Below, one piece after another: positions 1 through 5,686 of a stretch of 53,650 nucleotides of DNA (the stretch's first letter is position 1; the number at the start of each line of letters is the position of its first letter). The notes under the pieces are model-generated. The model saw only the letters and a list, made by a program, of their open reading frames with translations, searched no databases and was not told the origin of the DNA. Origin of the DNA: a virus; IMG/VR virus record IMGVR_UViG_3300025009_000135, positions 1-53,650 of that record; one strand, written 5' to 3'. A program made the translations under genes and the position numbers.

Positions 1-13
1 CCCGAAAGGTACT
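1..13. repeat. 13-bp terminal direct repeat (contig overlap)
   Basis: Bases 1-13 (CCCGAAAGGTACT) are identical to bases 53638-53650. A perfect short repeat at both contig ends is what an assembler leaves on a circular or circularly permuted genome. It is too short to be a convincing biological terminal repeat. Read across the join, the origin-like region and the terS promoter become one continuous intergenic region. Confidence 0.85.
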
Positions 14-32
14 TGCGTCGTGTCTAATTTTC

Positions 33-62
33 TAGACAGTACCTAATTCTTTTCTGTATATA
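33..62 (+). promoter_or_regulatory. Rightward promoter, diverged copy of the phage late-type motif
   Basis: TAGACA (33-38) is followed after 18 bases by TATATA (57-62). The -35 hexamer is identical to that of the four leftward late promoters, but the -10 lacks their CTAT extension. The hexamer also forms an inverted repeat with TGTCTA at 21-26. It would transcribe into the iteron region rather than directly into a gene, so it could make an origin transcript or a long leader. Confidence 0.45.
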
Positions 63-362
63 CAATTAGCTTAATTCATACCGCTATAACTTCATAACAT
101 GGTAGCCATTATGTATCTATATATAGTAATATTACCACGCCGCTACCACTCATAATTATATACAGTGCAAAGAATTACATAGCATTTTTCCTCATTTGGT
201 AGCGTGGTAGTGGTAGGATAGAGACAGATACAATATGATCTATAGACCTTTATACCTCTCTTCTTACCTCTCTCTCTTTACTACTAACTACTATACTCTC
301 ACTACCATCCTTACAAGTAATAATAATAATAATCTAATTCTTTATAATATAAATAAATAGAG

Positions 363-401
363 GTGGTAGCGAAGTGGTAGCGAAGTGGTAGCGTGGTAGC
401 G
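363..401. repeat. GTGGTAGCG iteron cluster
   Basis: GTGGTAGCG occurs at 363-371, 374-382, 385-393 and 393-401, the first three with an exact 11-bp period, about one helical turn. An inverted copy CGCTACCAC is at 141-149, and partial copies (GGTAGCG, TGGTAG) lie at 198-216. Helically phased repeats of this kind are typical binding sites for replication initiators or repressors. The binding protein is unknown. Confidence 0.6.
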
Positions 402-638
402 GCGCGACAGAATAGCGTATTGTGTCAAATAGTAAATAAGTGTAGATAGCACAAAGAGATAAGTTATTCTATCACCTTGTGGCTTGTCATTTTGGTAGCT
501 TCTCGTCGCGTTTACACTCTGCACAAAAAACCATTTGAAAAATCAAATTCTATTACGACACCAACGTCAGCAAAAAGGGCCGTTACCAAAATGAGGGGAT
601 TTTCGACCCTTTCGCGGCGCCATTTTGAACCAACCTCG

Positions 639-664
639 GCATGTATACTTTTTTATACAGTGCA
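639..664. promoter_or_regulatory. Palindromic operator-like site with TATACAGTGCA
   Basis: Arms around GCATGTATA and TATACAGTGC form a near-perfect inverted repeat separated by a T-run. The 11-mer TATACAGTGCA (654-664) recurs at 159-169 in the same orientation. The site lies about 75 bp upstream of the first early promoter, so a regulator binding here could act on the early genes. No such regulator is identified. Confidence 0.35.
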
Positions 665-715
665 GAAAACACGCGACAAAATGGCGAGAAGGTGCTATAT
701 ATAGACGATGGACGC

Positions 716-745
716 TTGACAAAAAAGGCGGGGAAATGTTAGGAT
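716..745 (+). promoter_or_regulatory. Early sigma-70-like promoter before the first gene
   Basis: TTGACA (716-721), an 18-bp spacer, then TAGGAT (740-745). The predicted start is near 752, leaving a short leader before the AGGAGG at 764-769. The -35 is a perfect host consensus, unlike the TAGACA of the late promoters, as expected for immediate early transcription. Confidence 0.6.
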
Positions 746-774
746 GTTAGGTGATTGAAGGCGAGGAGGCTAAT

Positions 775-1065
775 ATGGTCATGGAAATAACAAACGCCGT
801 ACTGATCGAAGTGCGAAACGAGCGCGATAAACAAGACTCAAAATGGGGTATGCAAAATCATCATCCTGCATGGTGGTTGTCAATTCTTGGCGAGGAATTC
901 GGCGAAGTATGCAAGGCCGTATGCGAAAATAACGATACTGGCGAATGGTCATACCGAGAAGAATTGGTTCAGGTCGCCGCCGTTGCCGTTGCTATGATCG
1001 AATGTTTTGACCGTAACGGCCCCGATTGGTGGAACTTGAAAGGCATAAAAGACGGATTGTCTTGA
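775..1065 (+). CDS. MazG-like nucleotide pyrophosphohydrolase-related protein
   Basis: A 96-aa protein. The region ILGEEFGEVCKAVCE followed by YREELVQVAAVAVAMIECF matches the helical EExxE...ExxD-like pattern of the MazG-like proteins common in phages. Such proteins are thought to hydrolyse non-canonical or regulatory nucleotides. The ATG at 775 is chosen because AGGAGG (764-769) lies 5 bases upstream; a GTG at 751 and an ATG at 781 are alternatives. It is the first gene of the early block, directly behind promoter 716-745. Activity is not demonstrated by sequence alone. Confidence 0.7.
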   Translation: MVMEITNAVLIEVRNERDKQDSKWGMQNHHPAWWLSILGEEFGEVCKAVCENNDTGEWSYREELVQVAAVAVAMIECFDRNGPDWWNLKGIKDGLS

Positions 1066-1307
1066 CCATAAAATCCGCCCTTCACTTACACCTAGACACC
1101 ATCGCCACGCCAACAATCTTCACCGGCTGGCAACTATTTGAGGCCATGGAAAAGCGGACGCATCGCAAAACCTACCCCGGTACGCTGCTGGAATATGCAC
1201 GGGAATATTGCGCCTTAAGCGGGGCGGAACTGGAATGTATCGAGCCGAGAGAGTCGAGATATCGGTATGTTCCTGGGGTGCGGATTGGTGGGGCGATTCG
1301 GGATTAG
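1062..1307 (+). CDS. Hypothetical protein, translationally coupled
   Basis: An 81-aa protein of unknown function. The TTG at 1062 overlaps the TGA of the MazG-like gene (TTGA), the same 4-base coupling used through most of this block. The sequence contains FTGWQLFEAM followed by TYPGTLLEYAREY, which looks like a small helical, perhaps winged-helix, fold. It ends in GGAIRD, a tail shared with the methyltransferase encoded next. A longer frame from TTG 1026 is open but would overlap the upstream gene by 40 bases. Confidence 0.65.
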   Translation: MTIKSALHLHLDTIATPTIFTGWQLFEAMEKRTHRKTYPGTLLEYAREYCALSGAELECIEPRESRYRYVPGVRIGGAIRD

Positions 1308-1331
1308 TGGAAACGGCCACAAGGAGAAGTG

Positions 1332-1898
1332 ATGAAAGTATTAGTTGCGTGTGAATACAGCGGCACCGTCCGCGACGCTTTCATCGCCCGGGGACACGAC
1401 GCCATATCGTGCGACCTGTTGCCGACCGACAGGCCAGGGCCACACTACCAAGGTGACGTGTTTGACATTATTGACGATGGTTTTGATTTGATGATTGCTC
1501 ACCCGCCCTGCACTCACCTCGCGGTGTCCGGCGCGCGGCATTTCGCGGCAAAACGCGCGGATGGTCGCCAACAAGAAGCGATAGACTTTTTCATGCGCCT
1601 GGCACAAGCCGATATCCCAAAAATTGCTATAGAAAACCCAGTTTGCATTATGTCAACGGTCTGGCGCAAACCAGACCAGATCATCCAGCCATGGCAATTT
1701 GGGCACGGCGAAACAAAGTCAACGTGCCTATGGCTCAAAGGCCTACTGAAACTCGTGCCCACGAATATAGTAGACGGTCGCGACAACAGAATCCACCGCC
1801 TACCGCCGACGCCTGACAGATGGAAGCTACGCAGCACAACATACCAAGGCATAGCCGACGCCATGGCCGCGCAGTGGGGCGGGGCGATTCGGGATTGA
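1332..1898 (+). CDS. C5-cytosine DNA methyltransferase-like protein
   Basis: A 188-aa protein. It opens with VLVACEYSG, a motif I-like SAM-binding loop, and carries HPPCTHLAVSG (PPC motif IV with the catalytic cysteine) and AIENPV (ENV motif VI). The family is frequent in phages and annotated as DNA cytosine methyltransferase. It is shorter than classical enzymes of more than 300 aa and lacks an obvious long target-recognition domain. ATG 1332 follows AAGGAG; a GTG lies at 1329. Likely role: protecting phage DNA from restriction or regulating it, inferred from family membership. Confidence 0.75.
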   Translation: MKVLVACEYSGTVRDAFIARGHDAISCDLLPTDRPGPHYQGDVFDIIDDGFDLMIAHPPCTHLAVSGARHFAAKRADGRQQEAIDFFMRLAQADIPKIAIENPVCIMSTVWRKPDQIIQPWQFGHGETKSTCLWLKGLLKLVPTNIVDGRDNRIHRLPPTPDRWKLRSTTYQGIADAMAAQWGGAIRD

Positions 1899-1946
1899 CT
1901 ACCTTACGAGGCGAGAAAAGCCGCACAAATTCAGCAAAATACCCTA

Positions 1947-1975
1947 TTGACAGAATCGCGCTAATGCCCCATAAT
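1947..1975 (+). promoter_or_regulatory. Sigma-70-type promoter
   Basis: TTGACA (1947-1952), a 17-bp spacer, then CATAAT (1970-1975): 11 of 12 consensus bases at optimal spacing. The predicted start is near 1982, 15 bases before the ATG at 1997. It separates the methyltransferase from the following hypothetical genes and would drive the long downstream operon. Confidence 0.8.
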
Positions 1976-1996
1976 GACAATATCAAGGGGGACGAG

Positions 1997-2188
1997 ATGA
2001 CCATAGGAAGCAAGGAACACTACGAAATTATGTCAGATTTCGAGCGAGACTTCAAGCACTTACGCCTTGACCGTGAAGAAAAGTCTAACTGGACGCATGG
2101 TTGTATATATCAGGATGGAATGGCTAATAATCTTTTTAGGGCATATTCGCTTGGTTATGCATCCGGGCGACTAAACTATATTCAATAA
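1997..2188 (+). CDS. Hypothetical small protein
   Basis: A 63-aa protein rich in charged residues (DFERDFKHLRLDREEKSNW), ending in RAYSLGYASGRLNYIQ. It starts at ATG 1997 after GGGGGACGAG, directly behind promoter 1947-1975. The frame is open upstream to 1820, but that part overlaps the methyltransferase and precedes the promoter start point, so it is excluded. Function not recognised. Confidence 0.65.
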   Translation: MTIGSKEHYEIMSDFERDFKHLRLDREEKSNWTHGCIYQDGMANNLFRAYSLGYASGRLNYIQ

Positions 2189-2195
2189 CCATACC

Positions 2196-2214
2196 GCCCG
2201 GCCCAGCGCCGGGC
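2196..2214 (+). other. GC-rich intergenic hairpin
   Basis: GCCCGGC (2196-2202) pairs perfectly with GCCGGGC (2208-2214) across a 5-base loop. It sits between the stop at 2188 and the start at 2234 and has no U-tract, so a factor-independent terminator is unlikely. mRNA stabilisation, processing or partial attenuation are possible. Confidence 0.45.
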
Positions 2215-2233
2215 ATTTCCACAAAGAGGCCCT

Positions 2234-2383
2234 ATGCCCGTATCAACCGCAACTAAATTCCTAATCGCCGCGCCATTCATCGCCGCATTCAGCCTTATGA
2301 CGTGGTATAGTTATACGCAAGCTGAAGCAAAATACCTCGAGCGCATGGTAGACAGAACGATGGCGAGGTATAATGTCCGGTGA
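2234..2383 (+). CDS. Small membrane protein
   Basis: A 49-aa protein, easily missed because it is short. ATG 2234 follows AAAGAGG. One hydrophobic segment (KFLIAAPFIAAFSLMTWY, about residues 8-25) is followed by a charged tail, so it is probably an N-in or signal-anchored inner-membrane protein. The stop overlaps the ATG of the next gene (2373), consistent with coupling. No family recognised. Confidence 0.55.
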   Translation: MPVSTATKFLIAAPFIAAFSLMTWYSYTQAEAKYLERMVDRTMARYNVR

Positions 2384-2888
2384 TGGGCGATGGAAGGCAA
2401 TGATGGACGATAGGATGAAGGTGATACGCGAGGCGCTTGAAGATGCTTTGCTAGAGATTCAATACCATATAGGCGGGCTTGACGCATCATCAAAGACATG
2501 GGAAGCTATTGCATCAATCAATTTAGCCTTCGCCGCCCTCGATTCGCTGGCCATTAAGTCGGGCGAGCCGGTATCAAACCAGATACTAACTATGCTTAGA
2601 GAAGAGCGCGACGCATACGAAGAGGAAAACGAGCGGCTCAAGAAAAAGCTGTCTGAGGGGGCGAAAGAAACCGCCGACCGGAAGCGCGTGAAGGCCGAAG
2701 AGCGGGAACGTGTGACTGGTGTGTATGAAAACATAATCGCTCGATACATGGTAGATATCGAGACAACGCCGTGCGAAGAATGGCCGAGTGCTAAAGATTT
2801 ATTGGCAAAGATGGTAGCGGACGCCATGCCACTGGATAGGTACTATGAACTACGCGCCGCCATCATGCGCACGGAGGTAGAGGGGTGA
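2373..2888 (+). CDS. Hypothetical coiled-coil protein
   Basis: A 171-aa protein. Residues about 70-115 (from MLREERDAYEEENERLKKK) form a strongly charged heptad-like helix, a probable coiled coil. ATG 2373 follows GCGAGG and overlaps the preceding membrane-protein stop by 11 bases; ATG 2401 is an alternative. Function unknown. Confidence 0.65.
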   Translation: MSGDGRWKAMMDDRMKVIREALEDALLEIQYHIGGLDASSKTWEAIASINLAFAALDSLAIKSGEPVSNQILTMLREERDAYEEENERLKKKLSEGAKETADRKRVKAEERERVTGVYENIIARYMVDIETTPCEEWPSAKDLLAKMVADAMPLDRYYELRAAIMRTEVEG

Positions 2889-3157
2889 ACGAAAAAGAAC
2901 CACTTAGCTATATGAGCCGCGCGGAATTGCAACTCAACATCATGCAAAATATCGAGCGAGAAATAATGCGACTCGGAAAACGCAACTCTGCGCGTTGGTG
3001 GTGGGAGCATTCAAAGAACTGGGTCAAGGTACAGGCTATTCTAAACGGAAACACACGATGCGCTGGAAGTACGTCGTCGGCGCAACAGTGCCGATTCATC
3101 GGTGCCGAACCTGACGGAGCGTCTTTCATCAAGGAGGCCAGCCATGACGCCGAATGA
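2885..3157 (+). CDS. Hypothetical protein
   Basis: A 90-aa protein starting at GTG 2885, overlapping the upstream TGA as GTGA, with GGAGG upstream. It has a WWWEHSKNW tryptophan cluster around residues 39-47 and a low-complexity C-terminus. Its last 14 bases overlap the next gene, which has a strong ribosome binding site. No family recognised. Confidence 0.55.
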   Translation: MNEKEPLSYMSRAELQLNIMQNIEREIMRLGKRNSARWWWEHSKNWVKVQAILNGNTRCAGSTSSAQQCRFIGAEPDGASFIKEASHDAE

Positions 3158-3533
3158 ACGGGATGAAAAATTAGAGACGGTTATATGGTTATTAAATGTT
3201 GCACCATCTCTTTTTAATTCAAAAGACAATTTAATACTTAAAGAACCATTTTACCAAAGCCAAGAACAGCGGTGGATTTTGATGCGAAATGATGCCGTGG
3301 AGTTTTTGAAAAACTACCGCGCTTCCATCGAAGCCCCGCTCAAGGCCGAGATTGAGAGGCTACGGGAGGCTTTGGCGTTTTACGCGTATTCAGTATGGAA
3401 TGACGATTACCTTGGCGGTATAACTTTCCGCGACAAGAAAACTGGCAATCGATACTTAGATACTGGCGACCGCGCTCGGGCCGCCCTCGCCGCCTCGCCA
3501 GTGGAACCGGAGCAACCCGAGGCTACCCAATGA
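3144..3533 (+). CDS. Hypothetical protein
   Basis: A 129-aa protein. ATG 3144 is preceded by AAGGAGG with good spacing, so the open frame upstream of it (from 3102) is not included. The centre carries IEAPLKAEIERLREALAFY, an amphipathic helix, followed by RARAALAASP, a pattern widespread in small phage ead/Ea22-like proteins. Function unknown. Confidence 0.6.
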   Translation: MTPNERDEKLETVIWLLNVAPSLFNSKDNLILKEPFYQSQEQRWILMRNDAVEFLKNYRASIEAPLKAEIERLREALAFYAYSVWNDDYLGGITFRDKKTGNRYLDTGDRARAALAASPVEPEQPEATQ

Positions 3534-4087
3534 CCCGCCTATCAATCGCCATCCTATGCGCCTTCATATCATCCACCCCATACCGCCCGCCGGATCCCGA
3601 GCCGCCGCTCGCCGTTTCCATTATCCAAGAGCGACAGGATATCCGCGCCAATTCCAGCCGCTTGCCCTCCGTTTACACCCAAGCCGCCATAGCCACCAGA
3701 AACCGCCCTGAATTGCTCTATGCCATCGCCTACGCCGAGTCGTCGAACGGTGCCAACCTCGCCCATTCCAACCCCCTCGATGCCGGATGGTTTGGCCTCC
3801 ACGAGCGGAAAGACATCCGCGCCGAAAGGGTGGGCAAATGGGGATGGTACGACCCCGACGACCCCATGCAAGCCGCCACCATCGCGGGCCGCATCTTATC
3901 AGAGCATCGCGCCAACCTCTCGCGGCGATATCCCGACAAAGCCCTGGACGAAATCGAAGCGTTGACCATAACCGCCTACCATAAAGGGCTTGCATGGACA
4001 GTGCGACATGGTGTATACTCAAGGTATGTCAGGCGCGTTGAAGAGGGGAAAGCTTTGGCGCTTGTCGAGAGGAGAAAAGAAAGATGA
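3530..4087 (+). CDS. Lytic transglycosylase-like (lysozyme-fold) protein
   Basis: A 185-aa protein, ATG 3530 overlapping the preceding TGA. The N-terminus MTRLSIAILCAFISS resembles a signal peptide. ELLYAIAYAESSNGANLAH contains the E-S-S of the SLT/goose-lysozyme catalytic motif, followed by AGWFGLHE and by ALTITAYHKGLAW, like the AYxxG motif of transglycosylases. It probably cleaves peptidoglycan in the periplasm and is a candidate endolysin, though it sits in the early block far from the holin and spanin genes. The catalytic glutamate assignment is by motif only. Confidence 0.65.
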   Translation: MTRLSIAILCAFISSTPYRPPDPEPPLAVSIIQERQDIRANSSRLPSVYTQAAIATRNRPELLYAIAYAESSNGANLAHSNPLDAGWFGLHERKDIRAERVGKWGWYDPDDPMQAATIAGRILSEHRANLSRRYPDKALDEIEALTITAYHKGLAWTVRHGVYSRYVRRVEEGKALALVERRKER

Positions 4088-4386
4088 ACGAAGCGAAGTT
4101 TACAGACGGCCCGATTGAGCTGTTCGGTATAGGCGATAAAATAAAGCGACTATGCCCGGCCAAGGACAATATGAGTCTTTTGACCGTGGTAATCGAGTAC
4201 GATGATGACGGGGAGCCTACATATTTCGGAGCAGTAGAAAACCCGGCCGATGCGCATCTTTTTCAGGCCGCCCACGACATGTACGAAGCCCTCCGCGCCG
4301 CCCTATGCGACGATCCCGACTGGCGCAGGCTTGCGGTCGATGCGCTGGCGAAGGCGGACGACCGCGTCGAGAAGGCCAACGCATGA
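4084..4386 (+). CDS. Hypothetical phage protein
   Basis: A 100-aa protein. The segment ADAHLFQAAHDMYEALRAAL matches a recurrent phage motif (AxLIAAAPELYEAL) found in many small uncharacterised proteins. ATG 4084 overlaps the TGA of the transglycosylase gene. Role unknown. Confidence 0.65.
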   Translation: MNEAKFTDGPIELFGIGDKIKRLCPAKDNMSLLTVVIEYDDDGEPTYFGAVENPADAHLFQAAHDMYEALRAALCDDPDWRRLAVDALAKADDRVEKANA

Positions 4387-4985
4387 CCCCCCGCGAACAG
4401 TATGCGGCCCTAAACAAATATTGCGGCCTCGCCATGTCTGCCATCTCTGGATATCGTGAAAACCTGTCCCGCCCCGACTTTGATGAATTGCAATCCGACT
4501 GCTTCTACGCAATCTTTCGAGCAATTGAAGCCTATGACGTGCACCATGTCTCGAAAGCCACAATCGAAACGCTTATACGCAGATATATTCAACAGGCAAT
4601 CAGGCATTTTATTCAGCACCTTGCTTCACGTCGTGCCATGTTTGAATCAGGCACTATCTCAGCGGATCAACCCGCCTACGATAGCCCGGAACCATTGGTC
4701 AATTTCATTCCCGGCCGCAAGGTAGATAGCGAAATTGATAGTGCTATTTCATTCTCATCTCTCCTGGAAGCCGTCGAAACCCCCGCGCATCAAAATGTCC
4801 TGTGGATTCTCGCCCGTACCAAAAACGCCAGCGAAGCCGCTGACGTTATGGAATTGTCACGGCAACGGGTTTCGCAGATAAAGATAGCGGCGATCAGAGC
4901 GGTGAAGAGGAAAATTAAGGATCGGGAGGATTGGGGTTACGGGTCGGAAATGCGCGGAGAGGGTCATGGAGAGGGGAACACGTGA
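4383..4985 (+). CDS. Phage sigma-factor-like protein
   Basis: A 200-aa protein resembling a minimal sigma-70-family factor. FDELQSDCFYAIFRAIEAYD (about residues 33-52) matches region 2, the core-binding and -10-reading part. NASEAADVMELSRQRVSQI (about 147-165) matches the region 4 helix-turn-helix, followed by a basic helix IKIAAIRAVKRKIK. The short linker and lack of region 1 are typical of phage or ECF-like factors. It probably redirects host RNA polymerase, and the TAGACA/TATATC late promoters are the obvious candidate targets. ATG 4383 overlaps the upstream TGA. That it is a true sigma factor rather than a sigma-like regulator is inferred. Confidence 0.65.
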   Translation: MTPREQYAALNKYCGLAMSAISGYRENLSRPDFDELQSDCFYAIFRAIEAYDVHHVSKATIETLIRRYIQQAIRHFIQHLASRRAMFESGTISADQPAYDSPEPLVNFIPGRKVDSEIDSAISFSSLLEAVETPAHQNVLWILARTKNASEAADVMELSRQRVSQIKIAAIRAVKRKIKDREDWGYGSEMRGEGHGEGNT

Positions 4986-5686
4986 ACGACGGACGAATCG
5001 AAAAAATAGGCCGCGCTACAATGATCCTCGGCGACTGCATGGATTATATGGCGGGGCTGGATGATAAGGCGTTTGAGTTGGCGATTGTTGATCCGCCGTA
5101 TGGGATAAATATAAATAACAATATGGGAAGACGAAAAGGCAACAAAAAATCAGACTACGCCCCAACATCTTGGGATAACTCCATACCAAACGAAAAGTAT
5201 TTTGAAGAACTATTCCGCGTGTCAAAAAATCAAATTATATTTGGCGGAAACTATTTTTATTTACCTCCGACCCCGTGCTGGATTTTATGGGACAAAGGCT
5301 TTTCTGAAGACGTTACTTTTGCCCAGTTTGAAATGGCGTGGACTTCTTTTGATTCATCATGCAAGAAATTTGACATGACCAGCGCCGATCCTAAAAATAG
5401 AATCCACCCTACTCAAAAACCCGTCGCTCTGTACAAATGGCTCCTCTCCCGCTACGCCAATCACGGCGACCGCATTTTCGATACCCACGGCGGCTCAGGC
5501 TCATCCGTCATCGCCTGTAATGACCTCGGCTACGATATTACGTGGATCGAAAAAGACGAGGACTATTTCAACGCGGCTGTAGATCGATGTAAAACGGCGA
5601 ATCTGCAAGAGAAACTATTCGATGCACCCGTGCCAATATACAAAGATGCCCCCCTATTCCCCGAGGAAGCGAAAGGCAAAAAATGA
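4982..5686 (+). CDS. Adenine-specific (N6) DNA methyltransferase
   Basis: A 234-aa protein. LAIVDPPYGIN near the N-terminus is the catalytic DPPY motif IV, and RIFDTHGGSGSSVIAC near the C-terminus is the SAM-binding motif I, giving the beta-class order. The N-terminal TMILGDCMDYM is also typical. RIHPTQKPVALYKWLL matches motif X. GTG 4982 overlaps the sigma-like gene's TGA, behind GAGAGGGG. It presumably methylates phage DNA to evade restriction; specificity cannot be predicted. Confidence 0.88.
   Translation: MNDGRIEKIGRATMILGDCMDYMAGLDDKAFELAIVDPPYGININNNMGRRKGNKKSDYAPTSWDNSIPNEKYFEELFRVSKNQIIFGGNYFYLPPTPCWILWDKGFSEDVTFAQFEMAWTSFDSSCKKFDMTSADPKNRIHPTQKPVALYKWLLSRYANHGDRIFDTHGGSGSSVIACNDLGYDITWIEKDEDYFNAAVDRCKTANLQEKLFDAPVPIYKDAPLFPEEAKGKK

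Larger units (their letters stand above)
14..774. other. Non-coding intergenic region, putative replication origin and promoter region
   Basis: No convincing gene is seen here. The region is mostly AT-rich, with a pyrimidine-rich stretch at about 255-310, an AT-rich stretch at about 311-360 containing a TAA triplet repeat, and clustered GTGGTAGCG iterons at 363-401, plus one inverted copy at 141-149 and related copies at 198-216. It lies between divergent transcription units (terS leftward across the join, early genes rightward). Iterons next to an AT-rich stretch resemble plasmid and phage origins. Function is inferred from architecture only. Confidence 0.5.

Noticed and set aside
342-524. 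Minus-strand ORF of 60 codons in the origin-like region
   Set aside because: It is a low-complexity, tyrosine- and leucine-rich frame over iterons, with no start signal.
477-704. Plus-strand ORF of 75 codons in the origin-like region
   Set aside because: It has no ribosome binding site, odd composition and no recognisable fold, and it overlaps operator and origin elements.
1091-1096. Another TAGACA on the plus strand as a promoter
   Set aside because: No -10 element lies at 16-19 bases and it falls inside a coding region.
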